This document shows positions 41,525-49,105 of a stretch of 49,448 bases of DNA, piece after piece (the first letter of the stretch is position 1; each line of letters begins with the position of its first letter). Source of the stretch: a virus. The stretch is taken from positions 1 to 49,448 of the IMG/VR virus record IMGVR_UViG_3300046450_002833; one strand, 5' to 3'. The translations under genes and the position numbers were made by a program. Below the pieces are notes generated by a model. It saw only the letters and a list, made by a program, of their open reading frames with translations, was not told where the DNA came from and ran no database searches.

Positions 41525-42057
41525 CAATGACAATGCATTATGCTCGCGATACTGGAGCTTTAGATAACAATAAAACGCTTAGAAGGTATCAAAACTTACT
41601 TAACTTAGTTTACCTTCAAGCAGTTCCTTCTAGCGATGGAGGTTACAAGATTCCTGAGAAAGTTTTTTGCCAAATAGAGACTGAGCTTGACTTTTCGCCT
41701 CCAAAAGAGAAGTGTAAGAATAAAATTGAGGAGCAAATGAAGAAGCGCTATCGCCAAAGAGATACATATAGGTTTTGGAAAAGCGCTCTTGATCTTGGTA
41801 GCATACCTAATGAAGTCGTAGCAAAGGAATTCCTAATGACCATGTTCAGCAAGCTTGACGATAGTAGAGCATATGGCAGTATGACTCACTCTCGTTACGC
41901 TCTTGAGACTCTTGAATTGGCGCTTGACGATTATTATGGAACAAATAATTGCATTTTGGTGCAATATAAGTTCACCAACCCTTCCAAGAAAAAGAAATCT
42001 TGCAAGAAAAAAACAGCTTCAAATACCACTGTCTTACCTGATACTTGTCCATTTTAA
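41521..42057 (+). CDS. Hypothetical protein with Lys/Cys-rich tail
   Basis: A 178-residue protein, mainly helical, basic in the middle (EEQMKKRYRQRDTYRFWKSA), with a Lys/Cys/Thr tail (KKKKSCKKKT). Possibly nucleic-acid binding. Last gene before the tRNA. Confidence 0.5.
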   Translation: MTMTMHYARDTGALDNNKTLRRYQNLLNLVYLQAVPSSDGGYKIPEKVFCQIETELDFSPPKEKCKNKIEEQMKKRYRQRDTYRFWKSALDLGSIPNEVVAKEFLMTMFSKLDDSRAYGSMTHSRYALETLELALDDYYGTNNCILVQYKFTNPSKKKKSCKKKTASNTTVLPDTCPF

Positions 42058-42077
42058 AAGATGGCTCGCTTTCTCAT

Positions 42078-42163
42078 GCGGATGTGGCGGAATGGTAGAC
42101 GCTACGGACTTAAAATCCGTTGCCAGTAATGGCGTGAGGGTTCAAGTCCCTTCATCCGCACCA
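42078..42163 (+). tRNA. tRNA-Leu(UAA)
   Basis: Acceptor GCGGATG (42078-42084) pairs with CATCCGC before the encoded ACCA. The anticodon stem ACGGA/TCCGT encloses loop CTTAAAA with anticodon TAA at 42111-42113. The long variable arm (TGCC....GGCG) is typical of leucine tRNA, and the T loop GTTCAAG is standard. It reads UUA, a codon used very often in this AT-rich genome. Confidence 0.95.
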
Positions 42164-42318
42164 ATTTTTTTAATTATTTCTTGCTTTTCTTCTTCGGATA
42201 GTTTAAGATATTCTTTTTTTGCAATTATCCATGCGCATCTCACCTTGGAGTTTTTATTTTTCAACTCTTCCCTGCGCATTGCTTTAATTGTTAGATAGTC
42301 TATTATCTTATCCTTCAT
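42142..42318 (-). CDS. Small minus-strand protein overlapping the tRNA 3' end
   Basis: A 58-residue frame read from ATG 42318 to a stop inside the tRNA. The product looks protein-like: AMRREELKNKNSKVRCAWII, then AKKEYLKLSEEEKQEIIKKI, a charged amphipathic helix. It would be the only minus-strand gene outside 6389-7774. The overlap of about 22 bases with the tRNA lowers confidence. Confidence 0.4.
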   Translation of the reverse strand: MKDKIIDYLTIKAMRREELKNKNSKVRCAWIIAKKEYLKLSEEEKQEIIKKIGADEGT

Positions 42319-42340
42319 GTTTATTAATACACGAAAATTC

Positions 42341-42369
42341 TTGACATATTTTCTATAAAGATTTATATT
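42341..42369 (+). promoter_or_regulatory. Sigma-70 promoter with a short leader frame
   Basis: TTGACA, 17 bp, TATATT. The first ATG after it (42374) opens a 7-codon frame MNNLKSK whose TAA (42395-42397) overlaps the ATG of the next gene as TAATG. The short frame could couple translation of the 88-residue gene. Confidence 0.65.
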
Positions 42370-42396
42370 TAAAATGAATAATTTAAAATCCAAATA

Positions 42397-42663
42397 ATGC
42401 TTTATTTCGAAAAAGAATCCTACAGGGATTGCATAGAGAATTTCGTGCTTGATTTAGAAGATTCCTTGGGCAGAATTCAGGATGAAGGCGAACACTATTG
42501 CTCAGACTTCTCTTTTCATTTTGAATATTTAAAAAAAGGGATTTCTCGAATTAAATCATTGCTTTCTCAGAATAATAGCTTCTTTACTTATAAGGCAAAT
42601 AAAGAGATGAAGAATATGGATTTTTTCATTGAAGAATATGCAAGCTATTTGAATCATATTTAA
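42397..42663 (+). CDS. Hypothetical helical protein
   Basis: An 88-residue acidic, helical protein, not recognised. The ATG overlaps the stop of the tiny upstream frame. Confidence 0.5.
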   Translation: MLYFEKESYRDCIENFVLDLEDSLGRIQDEGEHYCSDFSFHFEYLKKGISRIKSLLSQNNSFFTYKANKEMKNMDFFIEEYASYLNHI

Positions 42664-42708
42664 AAAACCCTTGACATTGTTTAATATATCTGCATGATTG
42701 AATGCACA

Positions 42709-43071
42709 ATGATTAAAAGATGTCCTCGTTGCAACAACACAAAGAACTTATCTGAATTTTATCAGCGCCGAGGCAAGGTTGGTGGCTCAGTTTACTGTAA
42801 ACCCTGCTCTAACTTAGAGAGGTTAGAGAGAATTAGAGCTTTTAAAGAAAAATGCGTGGATTATAAAGGAGGTGAATGCGAGAGGTGTGGGTATAACACC
42901 TGCATATACGCGCTTGAGTTCCATCACTTAGTTCCTAGTCAAAAGGACTTTCAGATTTCCAGGGTCGCAAGCGCGTCATTTACAAATAGAGTAAAAAAAG
43001 AGCTTGACAAGTGTCAGCTAGTATGTTCCAATTGTCATTCCGAAATTCATTATAACGAAAGGAAATATTAA
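42709..43071 (+). CDS. HNH endonuclease with N-terminal zinc ribbon
   Basis: About 120 residues. A C-x2-C...C-x2-C ribbon opens the protein (RCPRCNNTKNLSEFY, then YCKPCSN). The HNH part follows: CERCGYNTC, then ALEFHHLVP (the HH pair), and late CQLVCSNCHSEIH. All four zinc cysteines of the HNH fold are present. Such genes in phages are usually free-standing homing nucleases. An ATG at 42694 is an alternative start; a TTGACA lies at 42671, but a matching -10 is unclear. Confidence 0.82.
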   Translation: MIKRCPRCNNTKNLSEFYQRRGKVGGSVYCKPCSNLERLERIRAFKEKCVDYKGGECERCGYNTCIYALEFHHLVPSQKDFQISRVASASFTNRVKKELDKCQLVCSNCHSEIHYNERKY

Positions 43072-43074
43072 ATC

Positions 43075-43371
43075 ATGCAAAATTACATAGATAAAGAAAT
43101 CATCTGGGCTAAGGGTAGAACCAAAGCTGAGAATCACAAATACACTACTTGGTCTGGAGGAGACTCTAAGTCTTATAATAAGCTAGGTGGACTTAGCGTC
43201 TCCACTTACACTCACAACGACTTTGTAGGGGTAACTGCCCACAATAGCGATGGCAGGAGTTATGGAAAGTATTTTCAAATTCCCCTTGACAATATCAATG
43301 ATTTCTGCCAAGCTCTAATTGAAGCTAAGGACTTTACCCTAGCAAACCAACCTAATAATAAAAATACATGA
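43075..43371 (+). CDS. Hypothetical protein
   Basis: A 98-residue protein, beta-rich (GGLSVSTYTHNDFVGVTAHN), not recognised. ATGA overlap with the next frame. Confidence 0.5.
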   Translation: MQNYIDKEIIWAKGRTKAENHKYTTWSGGDSKSYNKLGGLSVSTYTHNDFVGVTAHNSDGRSYGKYFQIPLDNINDFCQALIEAKDFTLANQPNNKNT

Positions 43372-43544
43372 ATAATACAGATTATATATCGCTTACAGAG
43401 TTATGGCAAGATGGTGAATTCAACAAAGTTGGTTCTATTATAAACGCTGAAATGTGGAATCCCCGTAAGGTTTCTGAGTTTTGCGCTTACTTCTGCAAAT
43501 ACCTTGGGGCTAAACAATTAGAAATTCTATATAAATTTCTGTAA
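43368..43544 (+). CDS. Small hypothetical protein
   Basis: A 58-residue frame in ATGA overlap. It contains SLTELWQDGEFNKVGSII and a helical end with two cysteines (EFCAYFCKYL). Not recognised. Confidence 0.5.
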   Translation: MNNTDYISLTELWQDGEFNKVGSIINAEMWNPRKVSEFCAYFCKYLGAKQLEILYKFL

Positions 43545-43550
43545 TACGAA

Positions 43551-43919
43551 ATGAACGAAGAAAAATCATCAACTTATGAAGAGATATCTTATGCAGAATT
43601 AGGTGATTATGTTGGCAATAAAGCAATGGTGAGGGTCAGCAAAGATTGGTTGGACTCACTAAGGGGTGAGATTATAGAGGAATGCGTGGGAGTGGCTAAA
43701 GAATGCAGTAAATGTAATAAAATTTTACCCCTAGAGAGGTTTAGTGGCGACAAGAGAAGAAAATTCGGAAAAAGATCGCAATGTAAGCTCTGCTACAAAG
43801 ATCGACCTGTTACAAAAATCTCCAAACTCAAAACATTCTCAAAAAAAACCATAAACAAAGATTCAGAAAAAGAGGATAAAATATCCTATACTTTGATTAA
43901 TTTAAATAATGAAAAATAA
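43551..43919 (+). CDS. Zinc-ribbon protein with domain shared with 28306-28497
   Basis: A 122-residue protein. The start ISYAELGDYV...AMVRVSKDWLDSL matches the second half of the small protein at 28306. A C-x2-C...C-x2-C ribbon follows (ECSKCNKILPLERFS, QCKLCYK), the same type that opens the HNH nuclease at 42709. The Lys-rich end is probably unstructured. DNA binding is likely. It overlaps the RuvB-like gene. Confidence 0.6.
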   Translation: MNEEKSSTYEEISYAELGDYVGNKAMVRVSKDWLDSLRGEIIEECVGVAKECSKCNKILPLERFSGDKRRKFGKRSQCKLCYKDRPVTKISKLKTFSKKTINKDSEKEDKISYTLINLNNEK

Positions 43920-44847
43920 ACATCAAAATTACTTCCCAGAACTTATTGGTCAAGAAAATGTCAAAAAGAAACTTGGTTTCTATTTAGACGCTTTTGAGAA
44001 AACTGGAAGTTGCCCATTCCTAAATCTCATTGGAGCAAAGGGTCTTGGTAAAACCGAGTTCGCGAAAGCGTTTGCTAAAAATCTTTACAATAAAGATGGA
44101 GATAGAAGGACATTTCTTGAACTTAATTGCTCTACAATCAAGAATAACGAGCAGTTTTTTGAGCAAATATTTCTGCCAATTATATCGGACAACGAAATAA
44201 CTGTTTTGTTCGATGAGTGTCATGCTCTCCCCAAGGATTTAACGATGGCGTTTCTTACTATTTTTAATTCAGAAAAAAATAATAGAAAGACTTTTGAGTT
44301 TAATGAAATGTCTTTTGAGTTTAATTTTAAGCAACAAACATTTATTTTTGCCACGACAGAGAGTGATAAAATATTCCCTCCTCTGAAGGATAGGTTTACT
44401 ACTGTTGACTTTGAGCCGTATAGTCAAGACGAACTTGCTCAAATAATAAAACTATGCACTCCAAATGTTATATATACAAACAATTCTCTCCAAAGGGTTG
44501 CTAGTACAGTCAGAAACAATGCTCGTAGCGCAGTCAAGAGAGCTAAAGAGATCACTTTATATTGCGGAGCGAAAGGGAGAAGTATTTTTGGCTTGGCTGA
44601 ATTTTCCGACCTATGTGATCAAGTGGGAATACTGCCTTATGGATTAACTTATACTGAAAAACAAATACTTGAGGTATTGAATAATTGCGGAGCAGAAACT
44701 TTAACGGGTCTCGCCGCCAAAATAGGGTTAAGTAAGACCGCTCTACAAAGGGATCACGAATTATATTTATTAAATAAAAATCTTATGAAAATAGATGGAA
44801 AAAGAAAAATAACTGGTCGTGGTCTTAAATTATGCGAATCTTTATAA
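43909..44847 (+). CDS. RuvB-like AAA+ ATPase
   Basis: A 312-residue ATPase starting YFPELIGQENVKKKLGFYL, as in RuvB. Walker A is GAKGLGKT at 42-49, Walker B FDECH with D102/E103. Sensor region ATTESDKIFPPLKDRF and box VII-like ARSAVKRAKEI follow. The C-terminal winged helix (YTEKQILEVLNNCG...LTGLAAKIGLSKTALQRDHE, GRGLKL) matches RuvB. It would drive branch migration, but no RuvA is visible; a clamp-loader-like role is a weaker alternative. Confidence 0.75.
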   Translation: MKNKHQNYFPELIGQENVKKKLGFYLDAFEKTGSCPFLNLIGAKGLGKTEFAKAFAKNLYNKDGDRRTFLELNCSTIKNNEQFFEQIFLPIISDNEITVLFDECHALPKDLTMAFLTIFNSEKNNRKTFEFNEMSFEFNFKQQTFIFATTESDKIFPPLKDRFTTVDFEPYSQDELAQIIKLCTPNVIYTNNSLQRVASTVRNNARSAVKRAKEITLYCGAKGRSIFGLAEFSDLCDQVGILPYGLTYTEKQILEVLNNCGAETLTGLAAKIGLSKTALQRDHELYLLNKNLMKIDGKRKITGRGLKLCESL

Positions 44848-44875
44848 ATATTGAAATATTGTGTATACATTTTAT

Positions 44876-45157
44876 ATGCAAACTTCTATAGATCACTACA
44901 ATTTATTTAAGGAAGGAATCTCTAGGGCTAGGCTAATTAGAGCAGATTTAAAACGAAGCTTAATTAAACATGAACATCGAAAGATTAAGGGCTTAAATAA
45001 AGCGTATATAGAAACAATCAAAGAGGTCATTCGTCAAGGAGATTATTATCTCGATAAAGATGGTGATTTTAAGTTGGGATTAAAAATCGCAATAACGATA
45101 GAAAACTATAAAGCTTTTTTAAGCACTTTGCCAAAACTCAATGATGAAGAAAAATAA
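44876..45157 (+). CDS. Hypothetical helical protein
   Basis: A 93-residue basic helical protein, not recognised. ATG 44876 is preferred to an in-frame GTG at 44861. Overlaps the next gene by 17 bases. Confidence 0.5.
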   Translation: MQTSIDHYNLFKEGISRARLIRADLKRSLIKHEHRKIKGLNKAYIETIKEVIRQGDYYLDKDGDFKLGLKIAITIENYKAFLSTLPKLNDEEK

Positions 45158-45353
45158 TAATATAGATATAAATATTGACACTATAGAGTTATGCAAAAAA
45201 ATAGAGCTTCAAATATCGAGTCATAGCAAAAAAAACACAGAGGAGTCTGTTTTATTAGTTAATGAAATATTGCGTCCATCCCTAGTTTGTATAAAACTTA
45301 ACGAAGAAATTCTTAAAGAACTCGCCCGAATTGGTAGCAAGCACTTCACATAA
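45141..45353 (+). CDS. Hypothetical protein
   Basis: A 70-residue helical protein, not recognised. TAATG overlap with a 28-residue membrane peptide frame. Confidence 0.5.
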   Translation: MMKKNNNIDINIDTIELCKKIELQISSHSKKNTEESVLLVNEILRPSLVCIKLNEEILKELARIGSKHFT

Positions 45354-45439
45354 TGCTACAAGATCCTTTTTTTTACCTTGCAATTATTATCATAGCGTGT
45401 TTTACTTATGATGTAATTTATAATTTATGGAACAAATGA
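45353..45439 (+). CDS. Very small membrane peptide
   Basis: A 28-residue frame with one hydrophobic helix (FFYLAIIIIACFTYDVIY). It starts in TAATG and ends 13 bases inside the pyrophosphatase gene; the overlaps support it. Confidence 0.4.
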   Translation: MLQDPFFYLAIIIIACFTYDVIYNLWNK

Positions 45440-45939
45440 ATTTATACGACATTCCAATCCATCCTAAATCTCCTCAAAGAATTAATGCTATCATTGAGAT
45501 TCCAAAAGACACCAATGTCAAATATGAATACGATCCAGAGTTGGGCGTTTTCATTTACGACAGGAGTCTCTTGAGCGCTATGGTTTATCCTGCGAGTTAT
45601 GGATTCATACCTCAAACATTAGCTGAAGACGGTGACGCTCTAGATGTCTTGGTATATAACGCTATGCCAATAGGCACAGGGACTTTAGTTGAGTCAAGAG
45701 TCATAGGGGTTTTAGATATGGAGGATGAAGGGTTTAAAGATTATAAGGTGCTAACAACTCCAGTGTCTCATGTCAAAGAGTATAGGTCGCTATCCGACAT
45801 CGACTCTAATTTTTTAAAAATATGCCAAAACTTCTTTGCTCATTATAAAGATTTAAACAATAAAAAAGTAAAAGTCCTTGATTGGCACGAAGCTGATTTC
45901 GCAAAAGAAATCGTTTCGTCTAACTACAAGGCTGAATAA
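45427..45939 (+). CDS. ppa: Family I inorganic pyrophosphatase
   Basis: A 170-residue soluble pyrophosphatase. The metal-binding signature DGDALD is at 68-73, preceded by YPASYGFIPQTL, and the core starts INAIIEIPKDTNVKYEYDPE as in bacterial enzymes. Late KKVKVLDWH matches the C-terminal strand. It splits the pyrophosphate made by DNA and RNA synthesis, pulling phage replication forward. ATG 45436 is an alternative start. Confidence 0.92.
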   Translation: MEQMNLYDIPIHPKSPQRINAIIEIPKDTNVKYEYDPELGVFIYDRSLLSAMVYPASYGFIPQTLAEDGDALDVLVYNAMPIGTGTLVESRVIGVLDMEDEGFKDYKVLTTPVSHVKEYRSLSDIDSNFLKICQNFFAHYKDLNNKKVKVLDWHEADFAKEIVSSNYKAE

Positions 45940-45943
45940 CGCA

Positions 45944-46144
45944 ATGAAACCATTTCTTAGTAGACTACTTTATTACATTGGAGATTTTATAAGTTTCTTT
46001 TTGAGGTTTAACGCTTTTTCATTTATTTACCCTCTTTATGGAAAAATAATGTTAAAAAGTTGCGATCTTGATGAACATGGGAAAGTATGGAAAAGAGTTA
46101 AGAAAAGAAAACTTCGGGATAAAGAAGGGGAAAGTAATGTATAA
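45944..46144 (+). CDS. Small membrane protein with basic tail
   Basis: A 66-residue protein with a long aromatic-rich hydrophobic stretch (LLYYIGDFISFFLRF, FSFIYPLYGKIML) and a basic end. Function unknown. Overlaps the next gene by 8 bases. Confidence 0.5.
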   Translation: MKPFLSRLLYYIGDFISFFLRFNAFSFIYPLYGKIMLKSCDLDEHGKVWKRVKKRKLRDKEGESNV

Positions 46145-46394
46145 CGATGGCATAGAGAATGAGTTTGAAGAGACTCACCAAAAAGGCTTGCGCCGAGGTT
46201 TCGACTTAGGTTGGTCTTACAAGGGGCGGTTTGATCGTTCAATTATTGAGGATCGAATCCAGAAATTGGGCGAAACTCATCCTAACTCCGACAAGAAAAA
46301 CAACATAATAAGAATTCAAGCGCTCAAAGGTATATTAAAAGAGCTAGAGGATCACAACAACAACAGAGAAAACATAAGTATCAACAGTTGGTAG
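46137..46394 (+). CDS. Hypothetical charged protein
   Basis: An 85-residue protein with EETHQKGLRRGFDLGWSYKG, a phrase typical of amphipathic phage proteins, and a charged end. ATG 46137 is preferred because AAGGGG lies just upstream. Not recognised. Confidence 0.5.
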   Translation: MYNDGIENEFEETHQKGLRRGFDLGWSYKGRFDRSIIEDRIQKLGETHPNSDKKNNIIRIQALKGILKELEDHNNNRENISINSW

Positions 46395-46396
46395 TG

Positions 46397-46515
46397 TAAT
46401 ATAACACTTATGAAATACTTATCTTCTAAATATACCCTTTATAGGGGGAGACTCCTTTCTTTGGAGACTTGTAAGCGCTTTTTTAAGTTCGTCACTTTGC
46501 CCGAACTTAAATTTT
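46397..46515 (+). other. Structured intergenic segment, possible small RNA with terminator-like hairpin
   Basis: After a TAATAT box (46397-46402) the stretch has GGGGAGACTCC with a second GGAGACT copy, then a perfect 10-bp inverted repeat TTTAAGTTCG/CGAACTTAAA (46482-46491 and 46502-46511) followed by TTTT. A 47-codon frame from ATG 46410 runs through both and looks unlike the neighbouring proteins. The about 200-base gap ends with the strong promoter at 46562. Confidence 0.4.
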
Positions 46516-46561
46516 GTAAGACCTTGGGGTTTATCTTGACTATTTTGTTTTAATTAAAACC

Positions 46562-46590
46562 TTGACAAACCCCTGCTAATATGATAATGT
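46562..46590 (+). promoter_or_regulatory. Sigma-70 promoter
   Basis: TTGACA, 17 bp, TAATGT, with the macro-domain ATG at 46597, 6 bases past the -10 box. Predicted leaderless start. Confidence 0.75.
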
Positions 46591-46596
46591 GTTGGT

Positions 46597-47226
46597 ATGT
46601 TGAAGCAAATACCACTTATCAGCGGAAATCTTTTAGACTTTCCAACCCATTGTGAAACCGACCCCGACAAATATGTGGGGATAAATAATATCGCGCACTC
46701 CTGTAATTGTCAAAATGTCATGGGTGGGGGCATTGCAAAGCAAATAAAGGATCGCTACCCTCAAGCCTTTGAAGCAGATACAGAGCGTTGGAGCAATGAA
46801 TACAATGATGGCGGGAATTGGAGATGCCAAATAGGGGATTACTCCAAAGCAGTAATCGAGACTCACGGGACGAATTCGCCTCATGCGAGGACGAACTTGT
46901 CTCACTCCACCATCTATAATCTCTATACCCAATCGGGATATTCAACATCGAAAAGAGAAGTTAACTACGAATATTTCTGGAAAGCGATGAAAGCGATGCA
47001 AGAAGACTTGCTTTTCAATCAACACGAACTCAATACCCGACAAGTCGTAGGAGTGCCTTACGGCATCTCCTGTGGGCTTGCAGGAGGCAACTGGAAGATA
47101 ATCAAAGCAATAATAGAAGATATTTTCCTTGACTCTATGATTGAATGCTATATAGTGAAATATAATGATCTAGGAAAAGACTCTCCAGCCGATTGGCAAA
47201 AGTCATCATTTGAAAGAACAGTATGA
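46597..47226 (+). CDS. Macro-domain protein
   Basis: A 209-residue macro domain. The ADP-ribose binding loop is NIAHSCNCQNVMGGGIAKQI (31-50), followed by RYPQAFEAD; the late VVGVPYGISCGLAGGNW gives the second binding loop, and the last helix has IIKAIIEDIF. Related proteins remove ADP-ribose from proteins or hydrolyse ADP-ribose phosphate. In a phage it may counter host ADP-ribosylation defence or recycle products of NAD-dependent reactions. The start is fixed by the promoter. Confidence 0.8.
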   Translation: MLKQIPLISGNLLDFPTHCETDPDKYVGINNIAHSCNCQNVMGGGIAKQIKDRYPQAFEADTERWSNEYNDGGNWRCQIGDYSKAVIETHGTNSPHARTNLSHSTIYNLYTQSGYSTSKREVNYEYFWKAMKAMQEDLLFNQHELNTRQVVGVPYGISCGLAGGNWKIIKAIIEDIFLDSMIECYIVKYNDLGKDSPADWQKSSFERTV

Positions 47227-47528
47227 AAATATCACAAATAGAAATACAAGAAAACTCCTCTGGAGAATTGTTCTTTGAAATGCCTCCTTCTTTATTGAAG
47301 TACATGGGTTGGAAAGAGGGGGATTCCATAAAGTTTACAGATAATAAAGATGGTAGTTTTTCTATAAAGAAATTTAAATATTCAACGATTGAGCTTGACT
47401 TTAGTGATGATGAGCTTTTAAAATACATGACATACGCCCATGAAAAGGGTATGACCTTTAATGAATTAGCCGAACAATCCGTAAAAGAAATGTTAGATAA
47501 AGAAGATTTTGAAAATGAGTGTGGATAA
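47223..47528 (+). CDS. AbrB/MazE-like swapped-hairpin protein
   Basis: A 101-residue protein. Residues about 10-45 (ELFFEMPPSLLKYMGWKEGD, then GSFSIKKF) match the AbrB/SpoVT swapped-hairpin domain. An acidic helical part follows (FSDDELLKYMTYAHEKGMTF). It may be a DNA-binding regulator; no toxin gene lies next to it. ATGA overlap with the macro-domain gene. Confidence 0.6.
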   Translation: MKISQIEIQENSSGELFFEMPPSLLKYMGWKEGDSIKFTDNKDGSFSIKKFKYSTIELDFSDDELLKYMTYAHEKGMTFNELAEQSVKEMLDKEDFENECG

Positions 47529-47850
47529 AGAAGATTACCTTACAAGTCGTGATGGCGTTCCAAAATGCCCCGTAACAAATAGAGAGGACTTTATTGACGA
47601 TTGTTATATCGAAGTATCATTTGGATATGGTAGCGACAAGGATATGTGGACTTATAGCTTTGGCGCAGTTCACGATATTGTCGGCAAGAAGGTGCTAGAG
47701 ACCATCCAATCCTTAATGCCCAAAGGTAAGTCAGTAGAAGACTTTGGAGAAGACACTCTAGCAGGATGCGCTGAAAAGTCTAAAGAAGAATGGGATAACT
47801 ATACTGACGAAGAGAGAGAACAAAAGAAAAAAGAATGGGGGATAATATGA
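47515..47850 (+). CDS. Hypothetical acidic protein
   Basis: A 111-residue acidic protein with a beta-rich middle (CYIEVSFGYGSDKDMWTYSF) and a helical, charged end. Not recognised. ATG 47515 overlaps the previous stop. Confidence 0.5.
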   Translation: MSVDKEDYLTSRDGVPKCPVTNREDFIDDCYIEVSFGYGSDKDMWTYSFGAVHDIVGKKVLETIQSLMPKGKSVEDFGEDTLAGCAEKSKEEWDNYTDEEREQKKKEWGII

Positions 47851-48113
47851 ATAACGAATTTAAATGGAAAATGAAAAGGTGGGCAGATATCTATCTAAAT
47901 AATAGAGCTAACTTTTTCAAATCTAAAGATGTTTTAGTTGAGTATGATGAGCGTTGGGATGTTCGCTTCTTGAATAATGGAGAAGATTGGTACGCATTCG
48001 CTTGCGATACTGAAGAGAGTAATGAGAATATAAAATACACGCAATTAACAAGCTCCCAAATAAACAAAGAAACAGGTAAAGTTAAATATTCTAAGGTTTC
48101 ATGGCTAACTTAA
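47847..48113 (+). CDS. Hypothetical protein
   Basis: An 88-residue protein, Trp- and Asn-rich, not recognised. ATG 47847 is preferred to ATG 47835 because it forms an ATGA overlap and has GGGGGAT upstream. Confidence 0.5.
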   Translation: MNNEFKWKMKRWADIYLNNRANFFKSKDVLVEYDERWDVRFLNNGEDWYAFACDTEESNENIKYTQLTSSQINKETGKVKYSKVSWLT

Positions 48114-48116
48114 TTC

Positions 48117-48145
48117 TTGACATCTGTTAAATATTAATTTAAAAC
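48117..48145 (+). promoter_or_regulatory. Sigma-70 promoter, weak -10
   Basis: TTGACA, 17 bp, TAAAAC. The next ATG is at 48156, 10 bases beyond. The -10 box is poor but spacing and context match the other promoters. Confidence 0.5.
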
Positions 48146-48155
48146 TATCTTAATT

Positions 48156-48491
48156 ATGATTAAAACATTAGAACTAGATAAAGACACCAAACTAAAGATC
48201 ATTGATGAGGCTTTAACTCACATCAAAATGGTCGAGACTGACCCCGACATTGAGTTTGACTATACAGACCCTTATGACGCTTGGTTGGCTTTTAATGAGC
48301 GTGTTGATTTTAATGTGAGTGAGGCTAATTTCGGTAATGACGAGTGGATGGAAGAAGATGCGCCAATGGAGTGGAACTGTTCTGCTTATGCGGTTGAGCT
48401 AGACGATAAGGAGTTTGCGAGAGTCAATACCGACCACATGATTAGCTTATTCACCTACAAAGATGGAAAGGTAATATTTCACAATGAATAA
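48156..48491 (+). CDS. Hypothetical acidic protein
   Basis: A 111-residue acidic protein (DPDIEFDYTDPYDAW, EWMEEDAPMEW), not recognised; such composition can mimic DNA, but nothing specific supports that. Overlaps the next gene by 8 bases. Confidence 0.5.
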   Translation: MIKTLELDKDTKLKIIDEALTHIKMVETDPDIEFDYTDPYDAWLAFNERVDFNVSEANFGNDEWMEEDAPMEWNCSAYAVELDDKEFARVNTDHMISLFTYKDGKVIFHNE

Positions 48492-48726
48492 AATATTTTA
48501 TGCAGTTATAGTTTTCGGCGCAGGGTGTTCGTCAAATAAAAGTGTTGACACACTCCACGATTACCCTATGATGGGAGACGATTGCCCCATTACCGCTGAG
48601 AGAGTCATCGAAAACGAGGAGTATCTAAAAGCTCAAGCGAAGAGACTAAATATAAGGTATGTGGACTACTTACATCTAATAACTAAAAAGAAAATGGAAT
48701 CAAAAATACAATTGGGATTAAAATAA
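48484..48726 (+). CDS. Small lipoprotein
   Basis: An 80-residue protein with a lipoprotein signal (IFYAVIVFGAGC, Cys15) followed by a helical part. Function unknown. TAATG overlap with the next gene. Confidence 0.55.
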   Translation: MNKIFYAVIVFGAGCSSNKSVDTLHDYPMMGDDCPITAERVIENEEYLKAQAKRLNIRYVDYLHLITKKKMESKIQLGLK

Positions 48727-49100
48727 TGAAGGAAGATAAATATATTGAAGAGTGGGCGCGTGGTAAAGAATGGAATAGAGATGAGAATGGGGTTGTAGAC
48801 GATCCATCTTACAATCTTGCGATTCTGTTTGCAACTAAGCATAATCTTGTAGATATTGAAAGATTACTTTATGATCTTGAGGAAGTTGCCTATTACCCTA
48901 CAGATGTATGGGATAGCATTAAAGAAAGGCAAGAGAGGATAGAATTTCACATGAAAAGCCCCAAGGTTGCCAAGACTCCTAATGGGGAGGATTATGACCT
49001 CTATGGGGAAGACTTTTCGAGAGCGTATGCTGAGAGTAAGGATTTAATGAAGTGGCTTGAGTATCTTCGCCAAGATAAAGGTGATGAAGTTTATCCTTAA
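48726..49100 (+). CDS. Hypothetical acidic protein
   Basis: A 124-residue acidic, mainly helical protein with several Trp/Tyr (EEWARGKEWNRDENG). Not recognised. Confidence 0.5.
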   Translation: MKEDKYIEEWARGKEWNRDENGVVDDPSYNLAILFATKHNLVDIERLLYDLEEVAYYPTDVWDSIKERQERIEFHMKSPKVAKTPNGEDYDLYGEDFSRAYAESKDLMKWLEYLRQDKGDEVYP

Positions 49101-49105
49101 AAGCC

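Noticed and set aside
42671-42687. TTGACA at 42671 with TAATAT at 42682 as a promoter
   Set aside because: The spacer is only 5 bases; at 16-17 bases only poor -10 boxes are found, so it was not listed as a promoter.
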